A DNA stretch of 64,000 nt, from the NCBI GenBank assembly GCA_029204225.1, contig CM055110.1, forward strand, positions 32,666,240-32,730,239, read 5' to 3'. Source of the DNA: Diphasiastrum complanatum. Its lineage: Eukaryota > Streptophyta > Lycopodiopsida > Lycopodiales > Lycopodiaceae. Below the pieces are notes generated by a model. The model was not told the DNA's origin. It did not search any database and was given only the letters and a program-made list of their open reading frames with translations. This document shows positions 61,011 through 64,000 of the stretch, piece after piece; positions within the stretch are counted from its first letter, which is position 1, and the number at the start of each line of letters is the position of its first letter. The position numbers and the translations under genes are program-made.

Positions 61011-61376
61011 TTCATCATGACCATCACATGGTTCAACTGCTTCATCTACAGAGCCATCTTCAATGACTGGTTCATGTTGTTCTTCACTTTGCTGATCGTT
61101 GTTGAAATCTTCAGAGTAATGGTCAAGTTCTGAAGTGTCGTTGTAGTTCTGATACTGATCATCATTATTGTTGTTTTGGTCTTGGTACTGATTATCATCA
61201 GTGATGTCGTCACCTTGATCATGATCTTCGATGTAATCATCACCTTGGTCCCAATATTCCCCCACATCATTGTCACAATCGTCATCATAGTATGATTGAT
61301 CGTCATCCTCTTGTTCATAATGCCAATCCATTAGAGTCGATGTGGAATAACTAAATCTTGAAATTGTGGATTGCAA
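60954..61376 (-). CDS. Acidic frame of element G fused to copia RT tail
   Basis: 140 codons. The N-terminal 100 or so residues are dominated by Asp, Gln, Asn, Glu and Tyr (for example DDDQSYYDDDCDND and DQYQDQNNNNDDQYQN). Then EEQHEPVIEDGSVDEAVEPC is shared with element I at 24.6 kb. The last 15 residues are copia RT (GDIILSGDNIDGI). The element I copy lacks the first part by a deletion. I know no family with this composition in this position. It is a candidate gag-like or accessory frame, or simply expanded low-complexity sequence. Confidence 0.5.
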   Translation of the reverse strand: MQSTISRFSYSTSTLMDWHYEQEDDDQSYYDDDCDNDVGEYWDQGDDYIEDHDQGDDITDDNQYQDQNNNNDDQYQNYNDTSELDHYSEDFNNDQQSEEQHEPVIEDGSVDEAVEPCDGHDELEFNDGDIILSGDNIDGI

Positions 61377-62006
61377 TCTTGGGAAGAATTTGGAGATGTA
61401 ATGGAAACTAGTTTTAACAAGGTGTAGTTAAGCAGTAACAATAGGCATGAGTTTTTTCGATTAGAGCAAATAAAAAGGACTTTTGAAAAATGTCAAATTT
61501 TGATCCCAATAAGACTTATACACTGACAATATTGTTGATAATGAAGTTTGCTTTCTACGGCACTGAAATCTGAGCTCAAACGAATGAGATATGGTCAATT
61601 GAATGAATAAAACATAAAGTGTAAACAACTTAGGACAAAGGGTCCTAAAATAAAATTAAAAATAAGAAGTACATAATGATGACAAAATGATGATCATTGT
61701 ACTCAGCGCAGTGAATTGAGCAATTTTCGTTCTTAATGCACTGAATTCTGACGTTAAACGCAAAAGTTAAGGCTACACGAAGACAAGGAAATAATAAACT
61801 TAGAAAGGGACCTTTATAGAAAAGTTAGGTTTCTTTGGAGCATTGGATTGTTGAAGAAAGATACCTGTAGAAATCTTAAAAATGATGGCATTTTTTCTTG
61901 GTTACTTGGGCGATCAGTTGGGGGTGCTCGAAAAATTTTGGCAGTGTGAGCACAGGGGCAAGTAGGGTGCTCAGAAGATTCTGTCCGTGTGGGCACAAGG
62001 GCAAGC
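61015..62006 (-). mobile_element. Leader and acidic-frame block of element G (copy of 23,950-24,715)
   Basis: In the minus sense it matches element I from the CTTGCCC(C/T)TGTGCCCAC phrase, which itself is repeated as CTTGCCCCTGTGCTCAC, through TAGGACCCTTTGTCCTAAG (a small inverted repeat) to VEPCDG. Similarity is high by eye. The element I copy lacks about 200 bp around the first half of the acidic frame. It shows that I and G share an internal region although their 3' parts differ. Confidence 0.8.
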
Positions 62007-62342
62007 ATGTGTATCTCATTCACTTGTTTTAAATCATTTTCGCACACTGGTTCAATTTTGTTGAATGTTGTATTAATCTATAACATAGATTAGCAGTGCT
62101 TGTCTACTTTCTGGAGGATTGTAGGAATGATATAGCAGACAGTGACCGACAATCATATCTGAAATCCATCTAAATTGTTTTCGTTTGCGATTAATTTGAT
62201 TTCGCTTTAGCAATGTCAATATCAGAGCTTGTTCAAGTTTTGCTTCGCTTCGCTTTGTTTCGTCTAGTTTCGTTTTGTTTCGTTTCATTTCAGAGCCTGA
62301 TTGATATTTGCAATTGCGTTCCATCATTATTTTTTGCATCAG
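62007..62342 (+). mobile_element. Probable LTR end of element H
   Basis: It lies directly before a PBS. It includes a TTTCG/TTTTG-rich low-complexity stretch at 62,236-62,293. The end TTTTTTGCATCA is within a base of the PBS. The 5' boundary and the partner LTR are not in the window. Confidence 0.5.
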
Positions 62343-62354
62343 TGGTATCAGAGC
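62343..62354 (+). promoter_or_regulatory. Primer-binding site of element H
   Basis: TGGTATCAGAGC, as in elements B, F and I. Confidence 0.88.
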
Positions 62355-62451
62355 ACCTGTCATAGTCTGGCATAACCGAAAAGCTATCAGATCTAGGAGG
62401 CTAAGCATTCAAACAAAGAACCATCAACAAGTGAGAACACAATTCACAACA

Positions 62452-62990
62452 ATGGCTTCAATAACCAGCAGTACAATCCAAGATATTTACAATCCTCGAC
62501 TCATCAGAATCTAATTTCTTAGCATGGAAAGTTAAGACCTCACTGATACTAAAGGGAGAAGGATTATTTCCTTGGGTAGACGGCACCGAGGAGATGCCTA
62601 CAACTACAAGAAAGGAGCTACGTGAATGGAGGGAGAAGAATGACAAAGCAATAGTTGTGTTATCTTCATCCATCGAGGATAGCCTATCTCTTGACCTGGC
62701 TACAATCTCTAAAGCAAAAGAGATGTGGGATATATTCCTCACAAGATTTCAGACAAAATCACGCAGATAGATCATGTTACTTGAAGATCAGCTGACAAAC
62801 CTACAGTGGGATGGTAAAGACCTCACTTCCTTCATTAGGAAGATGAAGGATCTATTTCTTTCACTACACAATTCTGGAACGGAAAATGCAGAGAAGCAGC
62901 TCACTTATCTATTGAGAGCTTTACCAAGATCCTTCCAGATAACCAGAAAGTTGCTAGCAAAAGATCCTACAATTGTTAAAATTGGAAAAA
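62452..62990 (+). pseudogene. gag of element H
   Basis: It starts MASITSSTIQDI; a frame change after about 15 codons leads into AWKVKTSLILKGEGLFPW. The capsid continues with SLDLATISKAKEMWD, a TAG near 62,768, LTNLQWDGKDLTSFI and LTYLLRALPRSFQ. It is the same lineage as the gag at 13.1-13.97 kb. It stops short of the nucleocapsid. Confidence 0.85.
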
Positions 62991-63195
62991 CAATCCATAT
63001 TGATTTCTTGGCTTGCTACAAATGTTGTACCATGCAAGTATGTAGCTCATAAATGCAAAATACCAAGTTCGGCCTACATAGAACTCGAGCTACATGGTTA
63101 TGTAGTGTCTAGATTGAAGAATACAACTTGCATATAGTTTGTAGACATAGAATTAGCAAAGTCATGCTTGTAGAAACTCGTGGCAATTCACATGC

Positions 63196-64000
63196 ATGGA
63201 AATCAACTCCACTAATTGTGCTTGTTTTATTTCTCATGAGGAGGCAAAGGATGTATATGATGCACTCAACTCGAAGGAATGGTACCTTGCCATGAAGGAG
63301 GAATATGAAGCTTTGATGGCCAATAAGACATGGGAGCTTGTGGATCTTCCATCCAACAAGCACATCATTGGTTGCAAGTGGGTTTTTCGAGTCAGGTATA
63401 ATCAATATGGCACAATCAACAAGTACAAGGCTAGGCTTTGTGCTAAAGGTTTTGCTCAAGTTTATGGAGTTGATTATGAGGAGACCTTTGCCTCAGTTGC
63501 AAAGATGGTATCAATTAGAATCATAATTTCTCATGCTTATTTTTTCAATTGGCAAGTTCTTCAACTAGATGTCTCTAATGCATTTCTAAATGGTTATCTA
63601 GAAGAAGAGATTTAGATGGATCAGCCTATTGGGTTCATCCATAACAAATAAAAAGTTTGCTTGCTCTTCAAAAGTTTATATGGATTGAAGCAAGCTCCAA
63701 GGTCATGGTATTCTTGACTTAACACTTTTCTTGAGTCACTAGGATTTAATCTTGATAACTATGATCCTTCCTTATATGTCAAGTTTTTTGATAAAGATAT
63801 TGTCATTCTTCTTATTTATGTTGATGATATCAGTCTTACAGGAAGTAGTATCAAGTTAGTTGAGGAAACCAAGATTGCACTTGGAAAAGAGTTCAAGATG
63901 CAAGATCTTGGAAAAATTCACTATATTCTAGAATTAGAGATTGACTTTCTTAAAGATAAAACTTTTGTATGTCAATCCAAGTATGCTCTTTCAATGTTAA
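63196..64000 (+). pseudogene. Copia RT fragment (E-like), runs off the window
   Basis: The linker and RT: HEEAKDVYDALNSKEW, TWELVDLPSNKHIIGCKWVF, DVSNAFLNGYLEEEI followed by TAG (63,613-63,615), TAA near 63,649, YGLKQAPRSWYS followed by TGA, then an intact YVDDISL near 63,820 and FKMQDLGKIHYI. The frame is constant, so only nonsense changes are seen. It resembles the RT of element E, not the H-type gag preceding it, so a junction lies between 62,990 and 63,196. Confidence 0.88.

Noticed and set aside
60954-61376. Acidic frame as a host nuclear acidic protein gene
   Set aside because: It lies inside retroelement sequence, is repeated in element I and runs into copia RT; there is no independent promoter or exon structure.

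Overview
The window looks like repeat-rich nuclear DNA of a land plant. It is AT-rich. It carries plant-type Ty1/copia and Ty3/gypsy elements whose primer-binding sites (TGGTATCAGAGC) match initiator Met tRNA. It also holds exons of a plant receptor-like kinase with GT..AG introns, and a captured piece of a plant-type ISWI chromatin remodeller. I cannot name the species. No complete, clearly functional host gene is visible.

Layout. 1-8.46 kb: a strongly diverged satellite-like array with a repeat step near 270 bp (about 0.84-2.2 kb and 5.14-8.46 kb), and between its two blocks two very long perfect AG microsatellites (247 and 168 bp). 8.5-16.4 kb: AT-rich sequence, an inverted 1,026-bp copy of a retroelement/flank junction from 42.7-43.7 kb, decayed copia pol and gag pieces, a 45-bp-arm hairpin and a GTCGGATG-type repeat. 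16.4-22.4 kb: a gypsy gag-protease-RT fragment joined directly to a nearly complete copia gag-pol with its 3' LTR. 22.4-26.85 kb: a non-autonomous LTR element with PBS, PPT and 3' LTR but no pol; it carries an antisense ISWI fragment and an acidic Asp/Glu/Gln/Asn-rich reading frame. 27-29.5 kb: a short tandem duplication and a decayed copia pol. 30.0-33.6 kb: the last four exons of a receptor-like kinase. 33.6-42.7 kb: mostly featureless, with a copia integrase remnant, a GC-richer island with a hairpin, and an unrecognised gene-like stretch.

42.7-64 kb is a nested retrotransposon stack. The oldest element (G/D, minus strand) has an acidic frame fused to copia RT/RNase H. It was split by element E (49,676-60,876, 5-bp duplication CTTCT). 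Its 3' LTR was split by element B (43,217-48,529, duplication ATGC). E was itself invaded by element F (54,577-59,727, plus strand). B and F have complete LTR, PBS and PPT signals and similar LTR pairs. In place of integrase and reverse transcriptase they carry long reading frames that look like scrambled, remodelled pol pieces plus new sequence. A decayed gag (H) and an RT fragment (L) close the window.

The most notable items are the two non-autonomous families with replaced pol (B, F), the ISWI capture, the acidic frame shared by two elements, and a 16-bp palindrome TTTCACACGTGTGAAA (G-box core) that recurs, perfect or nearly so, in LTRs and leaders of several different families. All identity estimates are by eye.
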